Below, piece by piece: positions 31,394-41,820 of a stretch of 64,000 bases of DNA. A model generated the notes under the pieces. That model had not been told where the DNA came from. It made no database searches and was given only the letters and a program-made list of their open reading frames with translations. Made by a program: the position numbers and the translations under genes. Each line of letters begins with the position of its first letter. Within the stretch, counting starts at the first letter, position 1. Source of the DNA: Enchytraeus crypticus (lineage: Eukaryota; Annelida; Clitellata; Enchytraeida; Enchytraeidae). Where the stretch lies: positions 725,001 to 789,000 of the forward strand of contig CAJHZI010000558.1 of NCBI GenBank assembly GCA_905160935.1, written 5' to 3'.

Positions 31394-32420
31394 CGATACG
31401 GCACAGCCTTTCCATAGCATTTGGACAAGACGACCTATGACCTCTCCATTTCAGCTCATTTCAGATATATATATATACACCCACACAGCAGACTGCTCTC
31501 TTTTTGAGCCCCACTGTTCCTATATCTGTTACAGTAAATAAAAGAAGTATACAGTAAATAAAAGAAGTATAATTAAAGTAATGATTAATTATTAAACTGA
31601 TGGAGATGATCCAGGCTATGATTATTATTTTACAAGGCTACTATTACAATGTACGATTCTGGTGATGATGATCATAATAATGGCTGGAGACAGTGGCTAT
31701 GTCGGTAAGATATTTGACCGCGGATCAGTATATGCGGGATTCAAATCCTGGGCCCCGCACATCACTGACATCGCTTCCGATTGAGGAAACTTACGTTAAC
31801 ATTAGCTTTAATAATAGTAGTACCATACAAATAAACAGCAGAAATAACCTTAATAATTCAAATAACCAGTTCTCAATTTGCTAATGGTTTGATTTAAGAT
31901 ATCGTCATGTAAATGATAATGCATACAGTAATTTACAGTGTAAGAAAAATTGAAATTTTAAAATTGCTTACCCAGCCATACATGTGCAGTGTCCAGATAA
32001 AATATTCCCTTGTTTCCTGACTAGGACCCAAACACAAAGTGGTGCTGCTGATAAAGATTGGGAATGTGCCACTTCAGCCCGCAAGAAAAGTAAATTTCCA
32101 TCACCTTCAGAAAGAGCCCTTACACCAATGGGGCTAACCCGTCCCGATATAGCAAAATCAAAAGCTTCTAGGGAACGATAATTTTCCAATTCCGTTAGGG
32201 TGTATAGGCCAGGCTTTTTGATGAAATAGCTTATTATTTGAGCCATTTCAATTTTAGGCCAACATATGGGGTCGTAATTCCATTCACTTGCTTCAATGTC
32301 AGAAAATGGGTCTGGAATAATTATTTCTTCTGAAACTGTCAGCTTTTGTCTGTATCGTAATTTATCATCATTTGATAAGTAATTGAAATATAAATTTCTT
32401 TCCAATTTATTCAAAGCCAT
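28942..32420 (-). CDS. SWIM zinc finger / YqaJ-type nuclease / PHD finger protein, three exons
   Basis: Exons (transcript order): 32420-31972, 31150-31027, 30162-28942. Phases (2, then 0) match and the total is 1794 nt, 597 aa, with no stop. A SWIM finger is assembled across the first junction: GHCTCMAG joins [10 protein letters not shown] (CxC..CxH). Exon 3 has a YqaJ/lambda-exonuclease PD-(D/E)xK core: [34 protein letters not shown] and [13 protein letters not shown]. The C-terminus is a PHD-like finger ([17 protein letters not shown] to FCCSEC). Such proteins are known beside THAP-type transposases; a role cutting or processing DNA ends is inferred. Intron 1 holds a (TA)n tract and a SINE. 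Confidence 0.85.
30408..30520 (+). repeat. SINE family C copy (5' part)
   Basis: GTCATGACCAGGTTGTTGTA, GGTGACTAAGCACTAAGATCC and CATCAGAAAGGACAATCATT blocks match the 27.6- and 36.7-kb copies; the 3' part is missing. Confidence 0.65.
30559..30629. repeat. 71-bp duplicated segment beside TA-rich DNA (copy 1)
   Basis: Identical, base for base, to 31387-31457. It starts TATATAGCGATACGGCAC and ends CCATTTCAGCTC. Confidence 0.9.
31251..31457. repeat. (TA)n microsatellite with 71-bp segment (copy 2)
   Basis: TA repeats from 31251 to about 31392, broken by CTGCTG and CTACTATATAC, run straight into the second copy (31387-31457) of the 71-bp unit. It lies in intron 1 of the SWIM-YqaJ gene. Confidence 0.93.
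31682..31812 (+). repeat. SINE family B copy (tRNA-like head)
   Basis: GGCTGGAGACAGTGGCTATG then TCGGTAAGATATTTGACCGC (A-box region) and GCGGGATTCAAATCCTGGG (B box), body CACTGACATCGCTTCCGA, and the family's terminal ACGTTAACATTAGCTTTA. This is the clearest plus-strand copy. Confidence 0.85.
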
Positions 32421-33159
32421 TCTGTCAACAAATAAATAAAAACATTAAAAAATATCAATTAAGCTTATGACAGATTGCAAATGTCAATTATAGCTGAATA
32501 TAAATATCGGCAATAATAGAAATATGAACCATCCATTGGCTATGTATGGGTTATTACTTAACATAAATTAAACATTTATCAATTATAGTAGAACATTACA
32601 CATATCAATATTACCTAGAATTTTATAGCCCATAGACTACAATCGAGATGCCTTTGTCTCTGTATCCATAAAACCAGTCTATCGAAAAGCTAGGGTTATC
32701 ATACCCGAGTATCAGAACCAGTGGAAAGAGAGCTGTACTAATTCATCATTAACAGCTTAGGTATTGCATCATACAGGCAATATACAAATAAACTCAGCTA
32801 AAATGTTGAATTCCAATTCATGATTGCTGTGACTGTCTAATTATATTATTAATGTCCATAATTATATTCGCATTCCAAATGTAAATTGGATTATGTTCGA
32901 TTAGACATTACATCATTAAATGTATTATGCATGATTTAATTAACTACTCTATGCAGGATTTAATTAACGATTGAATGACTATTGTTAGCAAAATCAGGAA
33001 TCGTTTAATATACCTGATATACCTAAAGAAAGATGTATTGCTAAATAAAAATATAGGCCTACTGTTATTCATGTAAACATTAAACTAAATCAGTTAAGTC
33101 TGGCTAGGATATTGAATCCGATATTATATACATAATAAAAATTATATCAGATATCACAG
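32421..33159. other. AT-rich DNA upstream of the SWIM-YqaJ gene
   Basis: No ORF, repeat family or terminal inverted repeat recognised. If the pair is one transposon, its right end should lie in or just beyond this stretch. Confidence 0.4.
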
Positions 33160-33320
33160 TAGCGCATTAGGGCCGTCAGGTAGCGCCATCAAGTTTTAAA
33201 TGAGAGATCCTGAAGTGAATTGAACTCTCGTGAGTTCGAATTCCAAACGCGCTAAATCTGAGAGTAAAACTTCGGACATTCATAGGACTGGATACACGAA
33301 AAGTGGACTAATTACCTAAC
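33160..33320 (+). repeat. SINE family A copy
   Basis: Diverged copy: CATCAAGTTTTAAATGAGAG, GTGAGTTCGAATTCC (B-box-like), AATCTGAGAGTAAAACTTCG and ATTACCTAACA. It is truncated at the 3' end relative to the 11.1- and 45.95-kb copies. Confidence 0.75.
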
Positions 33321-33765
33321 ATATTGCTGCCCGGAAGTTTAACATAAACAAACGCTGTAGCGTCTCCCCGCCACACAACAATTTGTTTACAATGCGAACA
33401 GAGTTGCCAAGTACAGTTATCAAAGGTCTATATAAACATGCATCTACGGCCTCGGCCTTGCGAGCTTCAGTAGCCTCACTAGCAAACCTTGAATACATGA
33501 GACCATAGCCTTGACGGAAACCTTGTAAATAATAAGGGGGACCTAGACTCAACAATCTATATCCAATGCAGTATTAAGCCTTCATTTAATAATTTATAAA
33601 ATAGTAAACCTCAAGTTAGGATTCAGAGTGTCCAAACTCTGGGGTGCTTTATAAAGACTCATTTTTAAATTCTATTTAAGTAGTACGTCTGAAAAACGTC
33701 CTGCTCTTAAACACAAGTAAAATAAATGTAAAAATTATAATAATTGCCCTTTATGTGTTATATTT

Positions 33766-36659
33766 ATGGTCCGTGACAGGTACTCCACAATGGCAGGATT
33801 AAATGCCAATAAAATATCTACATTCGATATGAGATGTGGCCTAGAAGTAATAATACATGAGAAAGAAAACAATCGGATGAGAAGAGTCAATGATATGCAC
33901 GATGAAACAGAAAACATACCCATTGTGTACGGCGTGATTGTGGTGTTTTCGGGTCACTGTAATGATCCGCCCGACTTTCAAGGAGCATCGCACCTGGTAG
34001 AACATCTGAGCATGGTCAATAGCAAATTCCATACTCGCTTCAATGAACTCATAATGTTACTAATTGACCTAGGATTCTTGTGCGTGGCGGCAACTGAGCA
34101 CAATTACACCAGATACGAGTTCAGTTGTCCTGAAAATATGTTGAAACAAGTTATAACGCTTCTCTTAGGTGGTATTCTGTGCCCTGAAATTACAGCCAAA
34201 AATTTAACCGACGAAATTAATGCCGTGGAGATTGAGAGGCATCTTGATAATCTTGAAATTCTCTCAAGTCACGAAGAAATGATGCGTCTGTGTGCGCTAC
34301 AGGGATCTGCTGCATCCCAGTTTCATAGAGGGTCCAGAGAAACCCTGCACAGAGAGAATAAGCACGAATCAAAATCATTACTTCAACAATTTCTAAAACG
34401 AAATTACTTTCCTTCCAACATAACTGTTGCCATCGAAGGGAGAAGTGCTGAAAATATAGCCAACTGCGTAATAGAGACAGTCGGACTCGTTATCAGTAAA
34501 AGAGATACTGATAATCTAGAACAAGAGCACCACAGTGCAGTTGGTGAGGCGTTGCCATTCGATAGAAGAGCATATAATAGATTGTATCGAGTCCCTGGAG
34601 ATAAAAGAGCTTGCTGCGTTACCATTTTAATTCCAGACTCTAACAGTAGAGATAACAACAACGAACTAAAACTACTGCAGCATCTAATAGATATTAGTGA
34701 AGAGGGAGGTCTGTTATGGTGGCTGAAGACATTCAAATATGGATACGACGTGGACTGTGATGTAACAAATCCAATCGAAAATTTTAACAGAAACCATATT
34801 GCTGTTTCTATCCATATAACTCTTTCATCAAAAGGTGAGATCAGAATAGGGCAGGTTATGTTTGCTATACATACTCACCTAAGAAACATTGGATCAATGG
34901 ATGAGGAGGAAATACGGGAAAACTGGCAAACACTGTCTAAAGACGTAGACTGTGAAATTGATCCTAACCAAGCATTACTTTTGGCAGCTCTAAGGAAGCG
35001 CCAAGGTTTCGATGTGGCAGGAACATCAGATATCAACTGCGACAGTTTTAAGGACTTGGCCGGAAAACTCTGCTGCGCGTCAGTTACTATAACGTAGTAT
35101 TGTTTGACACTAACTTCCAGCGAAGTGAAACTGTTGGCGTCTGCTCCTATACTAGGTTGCCGTTTGAAGTTCAGGATTGTAACGAACCTATCATTGAATC
35201 AAGAGAGGAGCTGGCTCTATTGACACTGGAGCATGTTAATACAGCGTCATCAGCAAATATAGGCCGGCGTAAGGAAGGTGTGGAAGACGAAGAGAATGAG
35301 GTAGAAGAGGATGAAGTAGAAGAGGTTGATCAGGAAGAAAATGAGAATGAGCCGAAGGATGGGGTGGATGAAGACGATGTTGAAGAGAACAAGAGTGGCA
35401 ATGAAACTGATATAAATAAGGAAATACTGCTATCAAAAGCGAAACATGGAATGTTATATGCTCTGGACGATGACTCCGTGGAAAGAGTTGTCGCTACATT
35501 TCTGCTCCCAGAGGCTACTAAATCCTGCACAGCTGCTACAGTGAAGGATATTATCTTTACGGCAGCAGATATGCAGGTCGATAGGCAGAGTATAGAATGG
35601 AGAGGTAATCTAACATACACAAGATTAAATGAGCCTGGATCGGTAATTTTGGATATAAATGCCGATATTGATGCCACTTTGTTGATGCTACAGGCATACA
35701 TCGAGGCACTATCAACACAGCTGTCCCCTGATTGGGAGAAGTACGCTGCAGACAAAGTAGAAAACGAGTATTGCCATAAAGGTAATTCTCTATATGAAGT
35801 GGGCAAAGATGCGATTCTAAGTCAAATACAAGGCAGTTTTTTAATAAACGATAAGAAGACAGCCATTGGCAACCATGGCTGGAATGAACGAACGGAAGCA
35901 TTCTCAAAGGTTCTCTTGTCTAAGTTTTCATTAAATGTATTAGTTGTAAGTAACAACTCACATGAACGTCTACAAAAGTTTTCAAATGATTTATGTGAGC
36001 TACTAAATCATGCATTTCCTGATAGAATGGAGGCGGAAATGAACCAATCAGCTGAACAAAATCATTTGTCTTTCTATGAGGTTCGCAATAAAGCAATAAT
36101 TCCTGGACTCAATACATTATCGTTGCTCTATAAATTTGAACCAGTTGAATGTAAGCTGCTTGCAGCAGTGTTTATTTTATATGAGCTGCTAAGGATAGAT
36201 ATAACAATGAAATTGAGACTCGAAGAAAAAGTTTGTTATACTACAAAGGTTGAAAGAATTTTGGGCATCGAGTCTGGTGTAGGACTTCTGATATGTCTGC
36301 CATATGACGGAGACATGTTAGATTGGAAAGACATGGAGCAAATCTTCACAATGAAGTTTATCCAAGGACTTCCTCGAGCGATCCTTGACATGTCAGAAAC
36401 TCGTTGGCAACTCTTGAAGTTCTCTGCTGAGATTAGTTTACAGTCCGATAGATTTCCGGCTTCACTGAGTGATTATTTGTTCAGCAATCATCCTCAGTTT
36501 CTAAGTAACCTGAAATTTGAGGTTAAATCAATCACTAGACAAGAATTATCGGAAGTATGCAGAATTTTTTTAGTGGGAGAGCAGCATGGAGCTAGAATAA
36601 ATAAAACAATGGCTGCTATTAATAGTAGCTATTGCTACATTAACGCATTCAAGCACTAA
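33766..36659 (+). pseudogene. Intronless M16 (insulysin/nardilysin-like) metallopeptidase, one frameshift
   Basis: Two frames (33766-35097 and 35100-36659) join to about 960 aa, near the length of insulin-degrading enzyme, across a single missing base near 35067; the text before and after agrees in the shifted frame. The inverted zinc motif is intact: His76, Glu79, His80 in GASHLVEH, with Glu157 (NAVEIERH) at the spacing of the third ligand in insulysin. After the break comes a strongly acidic stretch (roughly 57-105 of the second frame) between the two halves, then the C-terminal M16 region. Nardilysin also has an acidic stretch, but before the zinc motif. There are no introns, suggesting a retrocopy or a mobile or horizontally acquired gene. 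The start could be Met9. Confidence 0.75.
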
Positions 36660-36679
36660 TCAATAGACTAAAATGAACC

Positions 36680-36790
36680 CGTGTTGTGACCGGGTTGCTG
36701 AAGAATAGACCAACCGTGTACTGCACGTGTCGTAAAAGGCGATAAAGCAAGAACATCAAAACTAACGTCAGAAAGAACAATCGGTTGTAT
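36680..36790 (+). repeat. SINE family C copy (5' part)
   Basis: CGTGTTGTGACCGGGTTGCT, GCACGTGTCGTAAAAGGCGA and ACGTCAGAAAGAACAATCGG blocks. It begins 20 bases after the M16 stop codon. Confidence 0.7.
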
Positions 36791-36961
36791 ATGCTCCAGA
36801 AAGTACAACACAATGTTTTTGAAAGAATATAGTGATAAATATTCATAGTAAAGTTCAAATGTATTCAAAAGGATAATTCGTGTTAATAGTTAAAGATGAG
36901 TTATACAAAACTACGTAATTGACTTCATCAGGTGACATCTGCGACTCTGAATAAACGTGAA

Positions 36962-37117
36962 CTTCGAATACTTTTCCAAAACAGACGGCTCGGCTCCCAC
37001 CCCTCTAACATCTGGTATCTCGTTATGTGCGACAGTAGTCTTCGAATACTTTTCCAAAACAGACGGCTCGGCTCCCACCCCTCTAACATCTGGTATCTCG
37101 TTATGTGCGACAGTAGT
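36962..37117. repeat. 78-bp perfect tandem duplication
   Basis: 36962-37039 and 37040-37117 are identical; the unit starts CTTCGAATACTTTTCC and ends GTGCGACAGTAGT. Identity implies a recent event. Confidence 0.95.
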
Positions 37118-37249
37118 CCTGGTAATGCTGCATGATGGCGGCTCGAACAATTATTAGTTTCAAACTGTTGATGTTTTCGAATAAATAAATTGGGATGTTC
37201 AGCTAAAATACTCTGCAATCACTTAGGAAGTAAAATCGTCGTGGCCAGC

Positions 37250-38300
37250 TGCCATTGTCGTATGTAAATGGAAATACAAACCAGCGGAGTTTGATCAGCT
37301 GACTCTTGCTGACACTGAAATAACTGTCAACAAACCGGTAGACCGTGACTCAATCGGTGGTAATGAGGCTGAAGTTACACAGCAGATCCATGAATTAACG
37401 ACGTCTGTTGCGTCGAGTTTTCCTGTCAATACATATTAATTTCATGCCTCCAACTTCCCGCACGAATCTGAGACAGCGGAGTCAACAGTAAAAACGTTGA
37501 ATGGGGATGAGATGGAGACGGTTGGTGTTGTAACTGAGGGTGATAGTACGAACTTTATGGGAAGTATAATTACTGAAGATAAACGAACTACAATGGCGTG
37601 TGAGAAATCGAATTCTTTCAGTAAAGCTTCGTTCAATATTAATGATTTTTAGCAAGAAACAATTCGGTTAGTCGGCTGTAACATGCATGGCTTTAATCAA
37701 GAGATAACTGCGATGAAATCCTTGTGTAGTAGTATCTATCAGTTAAATGTAATTTTCCTACAGGAGCATTGGTTAATTCCTGATCAGTTGAGCAATTTTA
37801 AATATTTCAATGATCTCTATTTGATATAGTTATTCGTCAATGTATAAAATTTCCAGTAGTGGTATCTTGCATGGTCGCCCGTTTAAAGGATTTCCTATTC
37901 TTATTGTAGAAATTTAAGCATCATGTTTAATAATTTTGCAGTCATTGCACGTTATGATCGTAACGTGATACTGAAACTTGTAATTTTGTTGTTAGTTCCA
38001 TGAATTCCGTGGATTTGACCATCTACTTCAGATACCGCAGTTTCTTCTATCTCTATTTGTGAAGCTTTGGAAGTGATTTATCAACAGCGTTTACGGGTTT
38101 TCGCCACGCATAGCCTAACTGAACCGATGTTGTAATTGTTTTGTGGTCAACAATGTGCTTACTGTCAATGTGGTAGTATTAGAGACGATGTACATGTATA
38201 TGTTGACAATGATATTTGGTGGTCAGAGTGAATTATGTATACACCTCGATCGACTTGTCATCGATATCCTACATACCTCTGAGAAGTACAATCTCAAGTG
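37250..38300 (+). mobile_element. LINE 5' fragment with endonuclease-like region
   Basis: From about 37650 the frame reads VGCNMHGFNQEITAMKSLC, then NVIFLQEHWLIPDQLSNF and HGRPFKGFPIL, resembling the N-terminal apurinic-type endonuclease of CR1/L2-class LINEs (QEHWL motif). The preceding open stretch (37270-37650) may be the end of ORF1 or a linker. Stops and frame changes follow. Confidence 0.6.
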
Positions 38301-39948
38301 TATTAGTTAGAGCAGACCTAGGCATTCAATTATAGTCACGGACCGAACAAACGTCCTATACTGTGCTCCAACGGCGAATTGTTAGGCAGAAGGCATCATC
38401 AGCGACGCGAGTTTCTTATAATAATAATTTAATAAACATTAGAGACCTTGACACAGTCTTTGCATAAAACTAGACTATAAACTCATCGCCGAGTCTGCGT
38501 AGTTTGCAGTATCAAATATTAGTGATCAATTCCGTGACGTCTACATCAGTCAGTAGACTCACAAAGGCTAAGTCTATTATTTGAGCTAACCGCGTACAAC
38601 GTTGCAGTTTTTACTATTTAAGTGCAGCGTTTAGCTGCAGACTTCTGAGTTTCGTGATTCAATATAACACGACATCTGAATCGGTCATCAGTTAGGAGTT
38701 TATGAATTCGGGTATTCTGGTTTGTTATACGAAACCTGAACAGGTGTATAACAAGGATATCCGTTGGCCCTCGATTGACTATCGCTCTGGATGGTCCTAG
38801 GATGAAAGGTGGCGTTGATCATTTTATTTCGATGCCAATATTACGCGAAACTTCACAAAGAAATTTTAGAATACGATTATTTAATGAATGCATGAAACAC
38901 TTTTCCGCATCAAATTATTATCTATGAAGTCTTTGATCACCCGACCGGAATTCGTCTAGCTATGAAATTGATTGTAGATTAATAGATTGATAATTTTTAT
39001 AATTGATATTTTATTGCTTTTGATAATTTTGATTGCTATATGATATGAGAGTAGAGGCGTAAAAATACACGTAGTGTATATGGTCGAAGTGGGCCTTTAT
39101 TGTTTGTCACAAATGATCACCAATTGTACTACTACAATTATAGTAAATAAAATCATAGTTATTAGTAGGAGGCCAATATTATTTGTTTGATTAAATGTTC
39201 GCATGAAACTTGTGTTGAATGTTTAATTAATTCTAGTTTAGGCTGCTGATACTTTTCACTACTGTAGATGTTATATGCCTAATTGTGAAGATAATAAGTA
39301 TAGCAATAACTAATATATTTCTTTGTTGATTGGAAAATTTATATTTACAGTTAGTTGTTTATATTTAGCATATCTTTTGGCAATTTGTTTTAGGTAGGGC
39401 TAAATCGGTATTTAGTGATGTGCTCTGCGTGAAAATTCACAGCATCGTCTTTGGATGGGGCAACAGACGTTAAACCTCTATTATTGTTTACTTAAATGCT
39501 TGGCTGTAAATGACATTGGGATAAAAAGGTTACTATGTATAATTTTATTTATTTAACATTTTGGGTGAGATTTAAGACGTTCAAAGTCAGCAGTTCTCCC
39601 CTCAATCACAGCGTTGTAGTGAACATTAGAATTGTTACTTATGAGAATAGGCTGTTTATTTGTGCTTATGAAATGTTGAAAACAATTGCTGACATTGAGC
39701 GAGCGGTTAATACACATCGTTGAATCAGAGCTAGATCTGAAAGCTTTGAAACCTGCATTGTGAAAATATTTAATTCATCTTAAAGGCTTAGTAGATCAAG
39801 TTTGACATCAATTTCTTGTCTCGAAAACACGTTAGTTACAGGGCCAGCACTAGGCTTGAACAGTGCATCTACTGATCGACAGTCGCGCAACTTATCGACA
39901 TGCTAAAGACTCAGTTCCTAATGGTCGCTATTACTGCTTTTTACAACT

Positions 39949-40035
39949 CATCATCATCATCCCTTGAATTTCAGTTTAACCAGGGTCGGGATACAAATAG
40001 ACTGTCTCAAATCGTCTCTAACATCAAAATCAGTA
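39949..40035 (-). repeat. SINE family C fragment
   Basis: CATCATCATCATCCC tail, then TTTCAGTTTAACCAGGGTCG and GGATACAAATAGACTG. Confidence 0.65.
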
Positions 40036-41689
40036 AAGCACTAAAAGCTTCAGTCGCTTCCTATATTACAGTTTGACGATACAACAGTCGTACACAACAC
40101 ATCAGAGAAATTTGAAGGATGTAACCATACTGAATGGTGTTGGCATTATTACTGGTAGACCGGCTTAGGTTTGAACTCAGATATATATTAGTTAAAATTA
40201 ACAATGCATACAAAGCCAATTTGATATCAATAGCTTTGTATTCAACTCAAAAGTCATTAAACACATGATGGCATGCAACCAAATAACCATATCATCAATA
40301 TTTACATCGTAAATAAATATAACATTAAAAAACCAACAAATAAAAATATTCAGCTCATGAATTAGCGAGTAATAATCTAAAGCATTATCATCACAATAAC
40401 CTGTTTGATATATAACCTATACAAACCCAAGTCCATCTCAAAAGTGGAACTGCTCTCAATTATATAAGTTTGTAAGATTTGATACAGAATAGAGCTTATA
40501 AGATAAAAATTCAAACAGATTAAGTTATTATTTCAGATGATATATAAAATACCGTGATTACATACTTGATGGGTTATTTTTAAACAATAAACATTACTAT
40601 CTGTTATTGGCTGACATGCCTTAACAACGGACTGTCATGTCTATTGGTCTAAGATATCATTACTGTACGATTTTTAACTTTCTGATTTGTCGAGATTATT
40701 TAACATTAATTGTAACCAATGGTAAACTAGACTTCTAATATTACACACGTTTCAGAGTAGCCATCTTGAATAAATTACAGCGATAAATCTGTAAACAAGG
40801 CAACTAGATGAACATTTTATTACGCTGATGATGACAAGGACGCTAAAGCTGTCCTTTAGTTTGTTATACTTATTGAATGAGGCTTGTATGCAGACACACT
40901 GTTTTGTATAGCTAAAGAATGAGGCCAGTGTGAAGACAATTAGGAATGTCAACTAGTGACCCTATAACTGCTTCTCCTGACTGATACTACTCAGACAAAT
41001 ACACTGAATGTAACTGAAATTGAATTTAGAATCACTAATGTTAGCTGCAGCGCCTCTTAAAAAATCTTATTAAACAGCAATGATCAGTTAAATCAATCAA
41101 ATCTTAATTTAGTATTCCCCATAATATATCAATGCCGATTAACTAACCGCGAATTAATCAATTCCAATAAATTTTCTAGTTGATTATTATTTAGGCCTAC
41201 ATTGCAGCAACCAGCCACATCATAATCTAACATATACAAGTATAATCAGTAACAGTGCGAAGAACCTCTGAGCCACAAATATTACGAAGTATCTATGAAA
41301 TGTTGCTAGATTTGTGCGATATAAAATGAAATTTTCATTACATTTACAATGTATTTGATAGAGTTATATTAGAATGATCCCATACAGGATTTAATAAAAG
41401 CTATAAAGCGAAGCATAACGTGTGTACCTGTACTACAAGATGCAACTTAACATGTATACGAAGTATATTTAAATAAATTAACTCTTAAACGATCCTGTTG
41501 TTCCAGTACGTTAAAATTAAGCACCTTTATTAGCATGATTGTGATATGTTGACAATGCATTACATAAACCTCATGAAATTGTAACTGCAAAAATAATGAA
41601 ATCGACTGCGTTATTTTAACATCAAATATTAGCGGAGCACAAAAATGTCATCCTTAGTTTTTTGCGTGCTGGTCCTATTAGTGCGGCAA

Positions 41690-41820
41690 AATTACTCCAT
41701 TTCCATCATCAGCAAACCTCACGAAATGTTCAATGTTCTCAGATCTTTGTTGATAGTACTGAGACAGCATTCCTAGGTCTTCCTCTTTTCCTTTTTCCTA
41801 GGTGTGGTTTTCAGTTAATT
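41690..41820 (-). mobile_element. LINE 3' tail fragment
   Basis: Similar to the 60.1-60.25 kb block: CCATTTCCATCATCAGCAAA, CCTCACGAAATGTTCAATGT and CCTAGGTCTTCCTC. On the minus strand it encodes the NEWRN-adjacent tail of a LINE ORF2. Confidence 0.55.

Larger units (their letters stand above)
22242..32420. mobile_element. Putative two-gene DNA transposon (ISL2EU-like): THAP-DDE transposase plus SWIM-YqaJ nuclease
   Basis: Two convergent genes lie next to each other: a THAP/HTH/DDE_Tnp_4-type transposase (+, 22242-27487) and a SWIM/YqaJ/PHD protein (-, 32420-28942). Pairing of a THAP-bearing transposase with a YqaJ nuclease is, as I remember it, the hallmark of the ISL2EU superfamily of eukaryotic DNA transposons. 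Termini and target duplication were not found, so the span given covers only the coding parts. Later SINE insertions sit in its introns and in the spacer. It could alternatively be two host genes derived from such an element. Confidence 0.6.

Noticed and set aside
22060..33350. Search for terminal inverted repeats of the THAP/YqaJ element
   Set aside because: Short similarities such as GAGGCGCCAC (22.07 kb) and AGCGGCGCCACC (28.5 kb) exist, but positions do not bracket both genes; not accepted as termini.
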